Positions 40,515 to 50,022 of a stretch of 64,000 nucleotides of DNA are shown piece after piece. A model generated the notes under the pieces. That model was not told the origin of the DNA, made no database searches, and was given only the letters and a program-made list of their open reading frames with translations. The stretch comes from Nocardioides litoris. GTDB taxonomy: Bacteria > Actinomycetota > Actinomycetes > Propionibacteriales > Nocardioidaceae. The stretch spans positions 1,612,001 through 1,676,000 of the forward strand of contig NZ_VDMR01000001.1 in assembly GCF_006346315.1 (NCBI RefSeq). The letters are read 5' to 3'. Made by a program: the position numbers and the translations under genes. Each line of letters begins with the position of its first letter. Position 1 is the first letter of the stretch.

Positions 40515-41717
40515 GTGGCTGGACGCCTGTTCACCTCCGAGTCCGTGACCGAGGGTCACCCCGACAAGATCGCCGACCGGATCAGTGACACGGTCCTCGA
40601 CTACTTCATCGAGAACGACGAGCAGATCGCCGACCTCCGCGTGGCCTGCGAGACCCTGCTGACCACCGGCCTGGTCGTCGTGGCCGGCGAGGTGCGCTCC
40701 ACCGCCGCCCTGCCCGGCCCGCAGATCATCCGCGACGCGGTCAAGGAGATCGGCTACGACCACTCCGACAAGGGCTTCGACGGCGACACCTGCGCCGTGC
40801 AGTTCGCGGTCGGCGCCCAGTCCGCCGACATCGCCCAGGGCGTCGACCAGGGCCACGAGGCCCGCGTCGGCGAGTCCGTCGACGAGCTCGACCTGCGCGG
40901 GGCCGGCGACCAGGGGCTGATGTTCGGCTACGCCTGCGACGACACCGACGTCCTCATGCCGCTGCCGATCGTCATCGCCCAGCGCCTGGCCGAGAAGCTC
41001 ACCGCGGTCCGCAAGGACGGCACGATGGCCAACCTGCGTCCCGACGGCAAGACCCAGGTCACGGTCGAGTACGACGAGGACGACCGCCCGGTCCGCATCG
41101 ACACCGTGGTGCTCTCCACCCAGCACTCCGAGGACACCGACCTCGACAAGCTCGAGGCCGAGATCAAGCAGCACGTCATCGACCCCGTGCTCGCCACCTT
41201 CGAGCTGCCCTCCGAGGGCTACCGCCTCCTGGTCAACCCCACCGGCCGCTTCGTCACCGGTGGCCCCATGGGCGACGCCGGCCTGACCGGTCGCAAGATC
41301 ATCGTCGACACCTACGGCGGCATGGCCCGCCACGGTGGCGGCGCCTTCTCCGGCAAGGACCCGTCGAAGGTCGACCGCTCGGCCGCCTACGCGATGCGCT
41401 GGGTCGCCAAGAACGTCGTCGCCGCGGGCCTGGCCCGCCGCTGCGAGGTCCAGGTCGCCTACGCCATCGGCAAGGCCCACCCCGTCGGCGTGTTCGTCCA
41501 GACCTTCGGCACCGGCGTCGTCTCCGACGAGAAGATCCAGGAGGCCGTGCTCGAGGTCTTCGACCTGCGCCCCGCCGCGATCCTGCGCGACCTCGACCTG
41601 CTCCGCCCGATCTACGCCAAGACCTCGGCCTACGGCCACTTCGGCCGCGAGCTGCCCGAGTTCACCTGGGAGAAGACCGACCGCGCCGACGCCCTCAAGG
41701 CCGCCGCGGGCGTCTGA
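40515..41717 (+). CDS. metK: S-adenosylmethionine synthase
   Basis: Makes SAM from methionine and ATP; 400 aa. ATP motif [17 protein letters not shown] at the N-terminus, [15 protein letters not shown], and the P-loop-like [19 protein letters not shown] are intact. I prefer the GTG at 40515 (start of [11 protein letters not shown]) over GTG at 40503, because GAGTGAGA at 40501-40508 then serves as ribosome site. A terminator-like hairpin lies 30 bases after the stop. Confidence 0.97.
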   Translation: MAGRLFTSESVTEGHPDKIADRISDTVLDYFIENDEQIADLRVACETLLTTGLVVVAGEVRSTAALPGPQIIRDAVKEIGYDHSDKGFDGDTCAVQFAVGAQSADIAQGVDQGHEARVGESVDELDLRGAGDQGLMFGYACDDTDVLMPLPIVIAQRLAEKLTAVRKDGTMANLRPDGKTQVTVEYDEDDRPVRIDTVVLSTQHSEDTDLDKLEAEIKQHVIDPVLATFELPSEGYRLLVNPTGRFVTGGPMGDAGLTGRKIIVDTYGGMARHGGGAFSGKDPSKVDRSAAYAMRWVAKNVVAAGLARRCEVQVAYAIGKAHPVGVFVQTFGTGVVSDEKIQEAVLEVFDLRPAAILRDLDLLRPIYAKTSAYGHFGRELPEFTWEKTDRADALKAAAGV

Positions 41718-41746
41718 ACCCGCAGCCGCTCCACCAGCACCAGTGC

Positions 41747-41780
41747 CGAGCCGGCGCCCCGTCCGCGGGGTGCCGGCTCG
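41747..41780 (+). terminator. Terminator-like hairpin after metK
   Basis: CGAGCCGGCGCCCCG (41747-41761) pairs with 41766-41780 across a TCCG loop, with one G-T pair. The stem is 15 bp and very GC-rich. No T-run follows, as is common in actinobacteria. Confidence 0.65.
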
Positions 41781-41843
41781 CGGCGTCCCGGGGCACCCGT
41801 CCCGACCCTGTGGAGCGCCGCCCCGGACATCGGACCCCGCTGG

Positions 41844-41849
41844 TAGACA
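41844..41849 (+). promoter_or_regulatory. Candidate leaderless -10 box for priA
   Basis: TAGACA ends 7 bases before the GTG at 41857, with no ribosome site. It supports that codon as the start, since the frame stays open far upstream through metK. Confidence 0.45.
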
Positions 41850-41856
41850 ACAGGAC

Positions 41857-43929
41857 GTGACCGAGCGCCCCCGCCGAGCAGGCCCACCCGAGGAGCAGCC
41901 CGAGCTGCTGCCCGGGCTGGTGCGCTCGACGGTCAAGCAGGCGCAGGCCAAGGCCCGCCAGACCCGCGCCCGCAAGGCCGCCGAGGCCGCCCTGGCCACC
42001 GAGCAGCCCGTGGCCCGGGTGCTCGTCGACGTGCCCCTGGCCCACCTCGACCGGCCCTTCGACTACGCCGTGCCGCAGGCAATGGCCGAGCAGGCCGTGC
42101 CCGGCGTCCGGGTCAAGGTCCGCTTCGCCGGCCAGGACGTCGACGGCTACCTGCTCGAGCGCGCCGACGCCACCGACCACGGCGGCCGCCTCGCTCCGCT
42201 GCGCCGCGTGGTGAGCCCCGAGCCGGTGCTGAGCCCCGCGGTGGCGGGCCTGGCCGCCGACGTCGCCGAGCGGTACGCCGGGACGCGCTCCGACGTGCTC
42301 CGCCTGGCCGTGCCGCCCCGGCACGCCACGACCGAGAAGCAGCCCAGCCCCCCGGAGCCGCCCACCGAGCTCCCCGAGGCGCCCGGCACCCCCGCCTGGT
42401 CCGGGTACGCCGCCGGCCCCGCCTACCTGGCCCACCTGGCCGACGGCGGCAGCCCCCGCGCGGTCTGGTCGGTCGCGCCGGGCGACGACTGGCCGGCGCT
42501 GGTCGCCGCCGCCGCGGCGGCCACCCTGCGGTCGGGCCGCGGCACCCTGGTCTGCGTCCCCGACGGCAAGGACGTCGCCCGGGTCGACGCCGCCCTGACC
42601 GCCGCTCTCGGCCCCGACCGGCACGTCACGCTCACCGCCGACGCCGGCCCCGCCCGGCGCTACCGCGACTTCCTCGCCGTCGCCCGCGGCACCCGCCGCG
42701 TCGTGGTCGGCACCCGCGCCGCGGCCTTCGCGCCGGTGCACGACCTGGGCCTCGTGGTCTGCTGGGACGACGGAGACGACCTGCACGCCGAGCCGCGGGC
42801 GCCGTACCCCCACACCCGCGAGGTGCTGCTCCTGCGGGCGGCCCGCGAGGACACCGCCGTGCTGGTCGGGGGCCTGAGCCGCAGCGTCGAGGCCGAGCAC
42901 CTGGTCCGGGTCGGGTGGGCGCACGAGCTCCTCGCCCCGCGCGACCGGCTCCGCGCGACGGTCACCATCGCGGTGGCGGGCGCCAGCGACCGGATGCGCG
43001 AGCGCGACCCGAGCGGGTCCACCGCGCGCATCCCGAGCGAGGTCCACGGCGTGGTCAAGCAGGCCCTGGCCGAGGGTCCGGTGCTCGTGCAGACCCCGCG
43101 CGCCGGCTACGCCCTGGCGCTGGCCTGCGAGCGCTGCCGCACGCCCGCGCGGTGCGCCACCTGCGCCGGCCCGCTCGCCCTGACCTCGCCGACGACCCCG
43201 CCGGCCTGCCGCTGGTGCGCGACGCCGGCGACGGGCTGGCGCTGCCGCGAGTGCGGCGCCGGCGGCCTGCGGGCCCCCGTCCTGGGCGAGGCCCGCACCG
43301 CCGAGGAGCTCGGGCGCGCGTTCCCCGCCACCCGGGTCCGCACCTCGGCCGCCGGGTCGGTCCTGGCCGACGTGCCCGCCACCCCCGCGGTCGTCGTCGC
43401 GACCCCGGGGGCCGAGCCCGTCGCAGCCGGTGGGTACGCCGCCGTGGTGCTCCTCGACACCTGGTTGCTCCTGGGCCGCGACGACCTGCGCGCCGCCGAG
43501 GAGGCGCTGCGGCGCTGGAGCGGCGCGGTGGGACTCGTCCGTCCCGGCGGCCGGGCGATCGCGGTCGGCGACCCCGCCCACCCCGCCCTGCAGGCGCTGG
43601 TGCGCTGGGACCAGGCCGGCTTCGCCCGCCGCGAGGCCACCGAGCGCCGCGAGGCCCGGCTGCCGCCGACGACCCGGCTCGCCACGGTCACCGGCGAGCC
43701 CGGCGCGGTCGACGACGCCCTCACCCTGCTCGCGCCCCCGGCGCACGTCGAGGTCCTCGGCCCGGTGCCCACCGGCAGCGCGGGCCACGAGGGGGAGGAG
43801 CGCCTGGTCCTGCGCACCCCGTTCGCCCGCGGCGCCGACCTCTCCCGCTCGCTGGGCGAGCTGCAACGGGTCCGCAGCGCCCGCAAGCTCGACGCCGTCC
43901 GCGTCCGGGTCGACCCGGTCTCCCTGTGA
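41857..43929 (+). CDS. priA: Primosomal protein N' (PriA), helicase motifs degenerate
   Basis: Replication-restart protein, 690 aa. The N-terminal 3'BD domain starts VARVLVDVPLAHLDRPFDYAVP. Zinc-binding cysteines are present: CERCRTPARCATC, then CRWC and CREC. The helicase region lacks a Walker A (no GKT or GKS) and a DEAH motif, with VCWDDGDDLHAEP in the place of motif II. Loss of helicase motifs is known for actinobacterial PriA. It probably acts as a DNA-structure binder and loader rather than a motor. It lies between metK and def, the standard order. Confidence 0.92.
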   Translation: MTERPRRAGPPEEQPELLPGLVRSTVKQAQAKARQTRARKAAEAALATEQPVARVLVDVPLAHLDRPFDYAVPQAMAEQAVPGVRVKVRFAGQDVDGYLLERADATDHGGRLAPLRRVVSPEPVLSPAVAGLAADVAERYAGTRSDVLRLAVPPRHATTEKQPSPPEPPTELPEAPGTPAWSGYAAGPAYLAHLADGGSPRAVWSVAPGDDWPALVAAAAAATLRSGRGTLVCVPDGKDVARVDAALTAALGPDRHVTLTADAGPARRYRDFLAVARGTRRVVVGTRAAAFAPVHDLGLVVCWDDGDDLHAEPRAPYPHTREVLLLRAAREDTAVLVGGLSRSVEAEHLVRVGWAHELLAPRDRLRATVTIAVAGASDRMRERDPSGSTARIPSEVHGVVKQALAEGPVLVQTPRAGYALALACERCRTPARCATCAGPLALTSPTTPPACRWCATPATGWRCRECGAGGLRAPVLGEARTAEELGRAFPATRVRTSAAGSVLADVPATPAVVVATPGAEPVAAGGYAAVVLLDTWLLLGRDDLRAAEEALRRWSGAVGLVRPGGRAIAVGDPAHPALQALVRWDQAGFARREATERREARLPPTTRLATVTGEPGAVDDALTLLAPPAHVEVLGPVPTGSAGHEGEERLVLRTPFARGADLSRSLGELQRVRSARKLDAVRVRVDPVSL

Positions 43930-43945
43930 CCCGGTGCCGCGCCAG

Positions 43946-43951
43946 TACGCT
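43946..43951 (+). promoter_or_regulatory. Candidate -10 box upstream of def
   Basis: TACGCT lies in the 63-base gap after priA, followed by a leader with CCTCCGGAGG, whose GGAGG (43979-43983) is the ribosome site for def. The CCTCC half could pair with GGAGG and mask it. Confidence 0.4.
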
Positions 43952-43992
43952 GGGACGGCCTGCTCCCGACGTACCTCCGGAGGTCCGACCCC

Positions 43993-44547
43993 GTGGCGAT
44001 CCAGCCCATCCGCCTCTTCGGTGACCCGGTGCTGCGCCGTCGCGCCGTCGAGGTCGTCGACTTCGACAAGGAGCTGCGCCAGCTGGTCGCCGACCTCACC
44101 GACACCATGCGCGACGCCCCCGGCGCGGGGCTCGCGGCGCCGCAGATCGGGGTCGGGCTCCGCGTCTTCACCTGGTACGTCGACGGCGAGGTCGGCCACC
44201 TCGTCAACCCCGACCTCACGCTGTCGACCGAGGTCCAGGAGGGCCCCGAGGGCTGCCTGTCGATCCCGGGCCTGACCTACGACTGCCGGCGGGCCCTGTC
44301 GGTGGTCGCGCGCGGCTTCGACGTGCACGGCGAGCCGGTGACCGTCGAGGGCTCGCAGCTGCTGGCGCGGGCCATCCAGCACGAGACCGACCACCTCGAC
44401 GGCGTGCTCTTCCTCGACCGGCTCGACACCGAGGCCCGCAAGGCCGCGATGCGCGAGATCCGCGAGAGCGAGTGGTTCGGGCTGGCCGGGTCGGGTGCGC
44501 CCACGGTCAAGATCAGCCCCCACGCCACCCGCGGGCTCGGGATCTAG
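43993..44547 (+). CDS. def: Peptide deformylase
   Basis: Removes the formyl group from nascent proteins; 184 aa. All three metal/active-site motifs are intact: [18 protein letters not shown] and HETDHLDG. The C-terminal tail is about 25 residues longer than the minimal enzyme. It forms a natural pair with fmt, which starts 2 bases after the def stop. Confidence 0.97.
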   Translation: MAIQPIRLFGDPVLRRRAVEVVDFDKELRQLVADLTDTMRDAPGAGLAAPQIGVGLRVFTWYVDGEVGHLVNPDLTLSTEVQEGPEGCLSIPGLTYDCRRALSVVARGFDVHGEPVTVEGSQLLARAIQHETDHLDGVLFLDRLDTEARKAAMREIRESEWFGLAGSGAPTVKISPHATRGLGI

Positions 44548-44549
44548 CC

Positions 44550-45479
44550 GTGCGCCTCGTCTTCGCCGGCACCCCCGAGGTCGCCGTGCCCGCCCTCGAC
44601 GCCATCGTCGCCTCCCGCCACGACCTGGTGGGCGTGGTGACCCGTCCCGACGCCCCGGCCGGGCGCGGCCGCAGGCTGGTGGCCAGCCCCGTCGCCCAGC
44701 GCGCGGAGGCGCTCGGCGTACCCGTCCTCAAGCCCGAGCACCCCCGCGACCCCGAGTTCCAGGCCGAGCTGCGAGCCCTGGCGCCCGACTGCTGCCCGGT
44801 CGTGGCCTACGGCGCGCTGCTGCCGCAGTCGGCGCTCGACATCCCGCCGCACGGCTGGGTCAACCTGCACTTCTCCTGCCTGCCCGCGTGGCGGGGCGCG
44901 GCGCCGGTGCAGCACGCGATCTGGGCCGGCGACGAGGTCACCGGCGCGACGACGTTCCGGATCGTCAAGGCCATGGACGCCGGCCCCACGTTCGGCGTGA
45001 TGACCGAGCGCATCCGGCCCACCGACACCGCCGGCGACCTGCTGGGCCGGCTGGCCGAGGGCGGGGCCGGGCTGCTGTTGGCCACGCTCGACCACCTCGA
45101 GGACGGCGACATCGAGGCCCGCGAGCAGCCCGCCGACGGCGTCTCGATGGCCCCCAAGATCACCGTCGAGGACGCCGAGGTCGACTGGCACGAACCCGCC
45201 GCCTCCGTCGACCGGCGGGTGCGCGCCTGCACACCGGCCCCCGGCGCGTGGACGACCCACGAGGGCGAGCGGCTCAAGCTCGGGCCCGTGGAGCCGACCG
45301 ACGAGACCCTCGCCCCCGGCACCCTCGAGGTGCGCAAGCAGGAGGTGCTCGTCGGCACCGGCACGACGGCCGTCCGCCTGGGCGTTGTCAAGCCGTTCGG
45401 CAAGAAGCAGATGCCCGCGGCCGACTGGGCGCGCGGCACACGACTGGCCTCGGGCACCCCGCTCGGCGGCGCTGGGTGA
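44550..45479 (+). CDS. fmt: Methionyl-tRNA formyltransferase
   Basis: Formylates initiator Met-tRNA using 10-formyl-THF; 309 aa. [15 protein letters not shown] is the N-terminal signature, and the catalytic region reads [20 protein letters not shown], with HFSCLP in place of the more common HxSLLP. The C-terminal OB-like domain starts near [15 protein letters not shown]. The GTG at 44550 starts 3 bases after the def TAG. It overlaps the next gene by 4 bases. Confidence 0.96.
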   Translation: MRLVFAGTPEVAVPALDAIVASRHDLVGVVTRPDAPAGRGRRLVASPVAQRAEALGVPVLKPEHPRDPEFQAELRALAPDCCPVVAYGALLPQSALDIPPHGWVNLHFSCLPAWRGAAPVQHAIWAGDEVTGATTFRIVKAMDAGPTFGVMTERIRPTDTAGDLLGRLAEGGAGLLLATLDHLEDGDIEAREQPADGVSMAPKITVEDAEVDWHEPAASVDRRVRACTPAPGAWTTHEGERLKLGPVEPTDETLAPGTLEVRKQEVLVGTGTTAVRLGVVKPFGKKQMPAADWARGTRLASGTPLGGAG

Positions 45480-45922
45480 CGCCCGACCGCCCCGCCCGGC
45501 CCGACGACGTCGACGAGATCTGCGCCGCCCTGCCCGAGACCGAGCTGGGCACGTCGTGGGGCGACCGCCCCACCTGGAAGGTCCCCCGCGGGCCGAAGGG
45601 CAAGGGCTTCCTCCTCCGTCGCGCGCCGCACCCGACCGCGGTCGACCCCGACACGGGCGAGATGTACGACGACCTGCTGGTCGTCCAGACCCCCACCGAG
45701 GTCGAGAAGCACGCCCTGGTGGCCGACCCGGCCACCCCGTTCTTCACCATCCCGCACTTCGACCGCACCAGCGCCGTGCTGGTCCAGCAGTCGCGGCTGG
45801 GCGAGATCACCCGCGCCGAGCTGGCCGAGGTCATCACCGACGCCTGGGCGGCGATGGCGCCGAAGCGGCTCGTCCGCGAGCACCTCGCCGACCCCGGGGA
45901 CGGGGGGACGACCGGTGGCTGA
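45476..45922 (+). CDS. MmcQ/YjbR family protein
   Basis: 148 aa. CyaY-like fold family with typical beginning [25 protein letters not shown] and the middle [15 protein letters not shown]. These proteins are thought to bind DNA, but their role is unclear. The GTG overlaps fmt by 4 bases, and the last 8 bases overlap rsmB, so it is embedded between two translation-related genes. Confidence 0.82.
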   Translation: MTPDRPARPDDVDEICAALPETELGTSWGDRPTWKVPRGPKGKGFLLRRAPHPTAVDPDTGEMYDDLLVVQTPTEVEKHALVADPATPFFTIPHFDRTSAVLVQQSRLGEITRAELAEVITDAWAAMAPKRLVREHLADPGDGGTTGG

Positions 45923-47282
45923 GCGTGGACGCCGGCGCCCCGCCGCGGCCGACCCGTCGCGCCGCGCCGCCTGGGAGGTCCTGAAGGCGGTCCGGGTCGA
46001 CGACGCCTACGCCAACCTCGTGCTGCCGGCCGTCGTCGACCACTTCGGTCTCGACGCCCGCGACGCCGCGTTCGCGACCGAGCTGGCCTCCGGCACGCTG
46101 CGCTGGCGGGGCCTGTACGACGCCGTGCTGGCCGCCTGCGTCGACCGGCCGCTGAGCAAGGTGGAGGCCAAGGTGCTCGACGCGCTGCGCCTGGGCACCC
46201 ACCAGCTGCTGGCCATGCGGGTGCCGACCCACGCCGCGATCAGCACCACCGTCGACCTGGTGCGCGCGGTCACCCACGACGGCGCGGCGGGCTTCGCCAA
46301 CGCGGTGCTGCGCAAGGTCGCGGCCCGCGACCTCGAGGCGTGGACGGCCGAGGTCGCCCCTCCGGGCTCGCGCCGCCACCTGGAGGTCGCCCACAGCCAC
46401 CCGGCCTGGGTCGTCGACGAGCTGCGCCGCGCGGTCGGCGACGACGAGCTCCCCGCGCTGCTGGCCGCCGACAACGTCGCGCCCCGCGTCACCCTCGTCG
46501 CCCGCCCCGGCCGTGCCACCCGCGACGAGCTGCCGGGCGAGCCGACCCGCTTCTCGCCGTACGGCGTGGTGCTGGAGGGTGGCCGGCCCTCGCAGGTGCC
46601 GGCCGTCGCCGAGGGCCGTGCCGGCGTCCAGGACGAGGGCTCGCAGCTCGTGGCGCTCGCCCTCGCCGCGGCGCCGCTCGACGGGCCCGACGAGCGCTGG
46701 GTCGACCTGTGCGCCGGTCCCGGCGGGAAGGCGGCCCTGCTCGCCGGCCTGGCCGACGAGCGCGGCGCCCGCCTGCTGGCCGTCGAGCGGGCCCCGCACC
46801 GAGCCGGTCTGGTGCGCCGGGCCCTGGCCGGCGCGGCCGGGGTCGCCGGGGTGGTCGCCGCCGACGGCACCCGCGCCCCGGTGCGACCCGGCACGGTCGA
46901 CCGCGTGCTGGCCGACGTGCCCTGCACGGGCCTGGGCGCGCTGCGGCGGCGGCCCGAGTCGCGCTGGCGCCGCCGGCCCGACGACCTCCTCGAGCTGGTG
47001 CTGCTCCAGCGGGCCCTGCTCGGCAGCGCCCTCGACCTGCTGCGGCCGGGCGGTCTCGCCGTCTACGCCACGTGCAGCCCGGTGCTGGCCGAGACCTCCG
47101 GGGTCGTCGAGAGCGTCGTCTCGGGCCGCGACGACGTCGAGCTGGTCGACGCCACGGCCGGTCTGCCCGGCGCGGACGCGTGGCCCGACCTGGCCGGCCC
47201 CCTGCCCGGCACGGTGCAGCTGTGGCCGCACCGGCACGGCACCGACGCGATGTTCGTCGCCCTGGTCCGCCGCCGTCCCTGA
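45915..47282 (+). CDS. rsmB: 16S rRNA (cytosine-967-C5) methyltransferase RsmB
   Basis: SAM-dependent RNA m5C methyltransferase; 455 aa. The NusB-like N-terminal domain (DPSRRAAWEVLKAVRVDDAYANLVLP) is followed by the methyltransferase fold with VDLCAGPGGKAALLAGLA. The two catalytic cysteines are in DVPCTGLGALRRRPESRWRR and YATCSPVLAE. Order def-fmt-rsmB is classic. It faces a convergent minus-strand ATPase gene 8 bases downstream. Confidence 0.94.
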   Translation: MAERGRRRPAAADPSRRAAWEVLKAVRVDDAYANLVLPAVVDHFGLDARDAAFATELASGTLRWRGLYDAVLAACVDRPLSKVEAKVLDALRLGTHQLLAMRVPTHAAISTTVDLVRAVTHDGAAGFANAVLRKVAARDLEAWTAEVAPPGSRRHLEVAHSHPAWVVDELRRAVGDDELPALLAADNVAPRVTLVARPGRATRDELPGEPTRFSPYGVVLEGGRPSQVPAVAEGRAGVQDEGSQLVALALAAAPLDGPDERWVDLCAGPGGKAALLAGLADERGARLLAVERAPHRAGLVRRALAGAAGVAGVVAADGTRAPVRPGTVDRVLADVPCTGLGALRRRPESRWRRRPDDLLELVLLQRALLGSALDLLRPGGLAVYATCSPVLAETSGVVESVVSGRDDVELVDATAGLPGADAWPDLAGPLPGTVQLWPHRHGTDAMFVALVRRRP

Positions 47283-47290
47283 GCGAGGGG

Positions 47291-48013
47291 TCAGTCGACG
47301 ACGTGCCGCAGGTAGCGACCGGGGCCGTGGAGGAACGAACGCCAGTGCCGCACCAGCTCCAGGTCCTCCCACGCCGTGCGACGCAGTCCCCACTCGCCGA
47401 CCTCGAGGACCGTGGCGCCCGGGAGCGCGGCCAGCACGGGTGAGTGCGTCGCGCACAGCACCTGGCCGCCCGCGGAGGCGACCTCGGCCAGCACCGAGAC
47501 CAGCCCGAGGGTCGAGGAGAACGACAGCGCGGCCTCCGGCTCGTCGAGGCAGTAGAAGGCCGGGCTGTCGAACTTGGTGCGCAGGACCGCGAGGAAGGAC
47601 TCCCCGTGGCTCATCGCGTGGTAGTCCGGGTCGCGCGGCCCGCGGTGGGAGTCCATGTAGGTGTACCAGCCGTGCATCGTCTCGGCGCGCAGGAAGAACC
47701 CCCACCGCGACGCCCCGATCCCGCGCTGCAGCCGCAGGGCCCGGCCGAGGTCGGACTCCGAGGGACGGGTGCGGTGCTCGCTGTACGTCGAGCCGCCCTC
47801 GGGCGAGAGGCCGAAGGCCATCGCGACCGCCTCGACCAGCGTTGACTTGCCGGACCCGTTCTCGCCGACCAGGAACGTCACGCCCGGGTCCAGGTCGAGG
47901 CCCTCGCGCTCGACCTGCGCCACGGCCGGGACAGAGAGCGGCCACCGGCCGGGCTCGAGGTCCTGCGACCCGACGTACTCGACGCGCACCACGGGCGGCT
48001 GGTCGAAGTCCAT
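47291..48013 (-). CDS. AAA family ATPase (RecF/ABC-like), small single-domain form
   Basis: 240 aa. Walker A VGENGSGKSTLVEAVA lies near residues 48-63, a Q-loop-like region follows, then SHGESFLAVL (signature-like) and Walker B FYCLDEPEAALS, with the H-loop in LCATHSPVLAALPGA. This is the compact COG3910-type ATPase, often annotated only as an ATPase. It has no partner subunit nearby. It is divergent from the LigD-type polymerase gene, and the two promoters overlap. Confidence 0.85.
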   Translation of the reverse strand: MDFDQPPVVRVEYVGSQDLEPGRWPLSVPAVAQVEREGLDLDPGVTFLVGENGSGKSTLVEAVAMAFGLSPEGGSTYSEHRTRPSESDLGRALRLQRGIGASRWGFFLRAETMHGWYTYMDSHRGPRDPDYHAMSHGESFLAVLRTKFDSPAFYCLDEPEAALSFSSTLGLVSVLAEVASAGGQVLCATHSPVLAALPGATVLEVGEWGLRRTAWEDLELVRHWRSFLHGPGRYLRHVVD

Positions 48014-48021
48014 GAGCAGCC

Positions 48022-48031
48022 ACACTAGGGT
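48022..48031. promoter_or_regulatory. Overlapping divergent -10 boxes (ATPase and LigD-like genes)
   Basis: Plus strand TAGGGT (48026-48031) ends 6 bases before GTG at 48038. Minus strand TAGTGT (48027-48022) ends 8 bases before ATG at 48013. The boxes share the central TA step. Both genes look leaderless. Confidence 0.55.
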
Positions 48032-48037
48032 CGAGGG

Positions 48038-49024
48038 GTGGCGTCGAAGTCCCCGTCGGTCGAGATCGAGGTCGACGGCCGCGTCGTGCGGGTCTCCAAC
48101 CCCGACCGGGTGTACTTCCCCGAGACCGGGGCGACCAAGAAGGACCTGGTCGACTACTACCTCGCGGTCGGCCCCGGCATCGTCAACGCCCTCTTCGAGC
48201 GACCGTGCATGCTGCACCGCTTCCCGACCGGGCTGACGGGGGAGAAGGTGCACCAGAAGCGGCTGCCACGCGGCGCCCCGGCCTGGGTGGAGACCGTGCG
48301 CCTGCACTTCCCCCGCTGGGACCGCACGGCCGACGAGCTGTGCGTCACCGAGCTCGGCGCCGTCATCTGGGCGGTGCAGATGTCGACCGTGGAGTTCCAC
48401 CCCTGGAACAGCCGTCGCGGGCACACCGAGGAGCCCGACGAGTGGCGCATCGACCTCGACCCCGGTCCCGAGTCCGACTGGGCCCAGGTACGCCGCGTGG
48501 CGCGGGTCTGCCGCGAGGTGCTCGACGAGCTCGGCGCGGTGGGGTACCCCAAGACGAGCGGCGGGTCCGGCCTGCACGTCTACGTCCGCATCCGGCCCGA
48601 CCACGGCCACCAGGTCGTCCGCCGCGCGGCGCTGGCCTTCGCCCGCGAGGTCGAGCGGCGTGCGCCCGACGACGTCACCACGACGTGGTGGCGCAAGGAC
48701 CGCGACCCCCACCACCTCTTCGTCGACTACAACCAGAACGCGCGCGACCACACCATCGCCGCGGCCTACTCGGTGCGGGGCTTCCCCGACGCGCGCGTCT
48801 CGGCGCCGGTGCGGTGGGAGGAGGTCGACGACTGCGTGCCGCAGGACTTCACCATGACCACCATGCCGGCGCGGTTCGCCGAGATCGGTGACCTGCACGC
48901 CGACATCGACGACCCCGACCGGACCTTCGACATCGCGCCGCTGCTGCAGTGGGCCGACCGCGACGAGGCCGACGGTGCCGAGACGCCGGAGGAGCCGGGC
49001 GACGGGGAGGGGGAGGCACCGTGA
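48038..49024 (+). CDS. LigD-type polymerase/primase domain protein (stand-alone)
   Basis: Archaeo-eukaryotic primase fold of the LigD polymerase domain, 328 aa, used in bacterial end joining or gap filling. The catalytic residues are clear: IDLDPGP (two Asp, about residues 145-151), KTSGGSGLHVYV and the third acidic site in FVDYNQNARDHT. The ligase and phosphoesterase domains of full LigD are absent, and no ku gene is in the window. The acidic tail is low complexity. It overlaps the next small gene by 4 bases. Confidence 0.93.
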   Translation: MASKSPSVEIEVDGRVVRVSNPDRVYFPETGATKKDLVDYYLAVGPGIVNALFERPCMLHRFPTGLTGEKVHQKRLPRGAPAWVETVRLHFPRWDRTADELCVTELGAVIWAVQMSTVEFHPWNSRRGHTEEPDEWRIDLDPGPESDWAQVRRVARVCREVLDELGAVGYPKTSGGSGLHVYVRIRPDHGHQVVRRAALAFAREVERRAPDDVTTTWWRKDRDPHHLFVDYNQNARDHTIAAAYSVRGFPDARVSAPVRWEEVDDCVPQDFTMTTMPARFAEIGDLHADIDDPDRTFDIAPLLQWADRDEADGAETPEEPGDGEGEAP

Positions 49025-49452
49025 GGGGCACCTGGGACGACCTCAACCGCCGCCTCACCGGCGCGATCCTCGCCCTCGACCTCGACGACGGGCTCGTCAT
49101 CCGCGAGAAGGCACCGGCGCCGGTCAGGCGCGGGCTCTTCGGGTCGCGCCGGACCGCGGCGGCGCCGCGCCGCTACGTGCAGGTCACCGCGGCCGCCCGG
49201 GTGCTCATCGCGGAGTGCGTCGGGTCGACCTCGTTCGGCGGCGAGTGGGAGATGACCCCCGAGACCGAGGCCGCGCTGCTGCGGCAGGGCTGGGAGCAGC
49301 CCTGGTCGGAGAAGTACCGCACGTTCTCCCGCGAGGCCCCGCTGACCGGCGCCAACCTGGTCGCGCTGGCCACGGTGCGCGCCCTGCAGACCCTCGGGTG
49401 CGAGGTGGAGGACCTCGAGGTCGAGCTCGTCCACGAGGAGCCGGGGGACTGA
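49021..49452 (+). CDS. Hypothetical protein, possible TY-Chap/YbjN-like domain
   Basis: 143 aa, soluble. The segment AECVGSTSFGGEWEMTPETEAALLRQGW and the later YRTFSREAPL resemble the repeated Trp-containing pattern of TY-Chap or YbjN-like domains, but the match is only by eye. It starts by overlapping the LigD-like gene (GTGA), so it may be co-expressed with that DNA-repair gene. The basic insert RRGLFGSRRTAAAPRR lies near residues 36-51. Confidence 0.6.
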   Translation: MRGTWDDLNRRLTGAILALDLDDGLVIREKAPAPVRRGLFGSRRTAAAPRRYVQVTAAARVLIAECVGSTSFGGEWEMTPETEAALLRQGWEQPWSEKYRTFSREAPLTGANLVALATVRALQTLGCEVEDLEVELVHEEPGD

Positions 49453-49457
49453 GGTCC

Positions 49458-49991
49458 ATGAGCCCCTCCACCCCCACCCCGCTGGGCAACCACCGGCCGA
49501 CGGGCGCCCGGCTCGTGCTCCTCAACGGCATGCCGGGCGCCGGCAAGTCGACCCTCGCCGCGCGCTACCGCGACGACCACGCCGGGGTGCTCGTCGTCGA
49601 GGCCGACCTGCTGCGCACCTGGATCGGGGGCGACCCGGCCGGCCACGGCGAGGCCGCCCGCGTCCTCGCCCTGGCCCTGGCCCGCGCCCACCTGGAGACC
49701 GGGTGCGACGTGGTCGTCCCGCAGCTGCTGGCCCGGCTCGACCAGCTCGAGCGGTTCGAGCAGGTGGCCGACGAGGTCGGCGCCGAGCTCGTCCACGTCG
49801 TGCTCCACGGGGCGGTCGTGGAGTCCCGCGTGCCCGACGAGGCGCTCGGCCACCTCGTCGCCCACGCCCACGGCCTCGCCGACGTCGTCGCCGCCCGCCC
49901 CCGCACCCACCGCCTCGCCGTCCGCCCCGGCCACCTCGACGACGCGCTGCGCGACCTCGGGGACCTGCTCGACCCCGACCTCCCGGCCTGA
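49458..49991 (+). CDS. P-loop NTPase, small kinase-like protein
   Basis: 177 aa. One Walker [15 protein letters not shown], lies near residues 22-35 and an Asp follows in VVEADLLR. It belongs to the broad AAA_33/zeta-toxin-like kinase group, which phosphorylates small molecules or nucleotides; the target is unknown. The start lacks a strong ribosome site, though GGGGGAC GAGG precedes it. It is the last of the three genes transcribed from the LigD-like promoter. Confidence 0.78.
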   Translation: MSPSTPTPLGNHRPTGARLVLLNGMPGAGKSTLAARYRDDHAGVLVVEADLLRTWIGGDPAGHGEAARVLALALARAHLETGCDVVVPQLLARLDQLERFEQVADEVGAELVHVVLHGAVVESRVPDEALGHLVAHAHGLADVVAARPRTHRLAVRPGHLDDALRDLGDLLDPDLPA

Positions 49992-50008
49992 CCCGCCCGA
50001 CCCGCGCC

Positions 50009-50014
50009 TAGGCT
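50009..50014 (+). promoter_or_regulatory. Candidate leaderless -10 box for rpe
   Basis: TAGGCT ends 8 bases before the rpe GTG at 50023 with no ribosome site between. Confidence 0.5.
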
Positions 50015-50022
50015 CGGACCCC

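Noticed and set aside
48341..48355. GTGCGTCAC inside the LigD-like gene as a third family A element
   Set aside because: Only nine bases match and there is no inverted partner, so it is a chance coding match.
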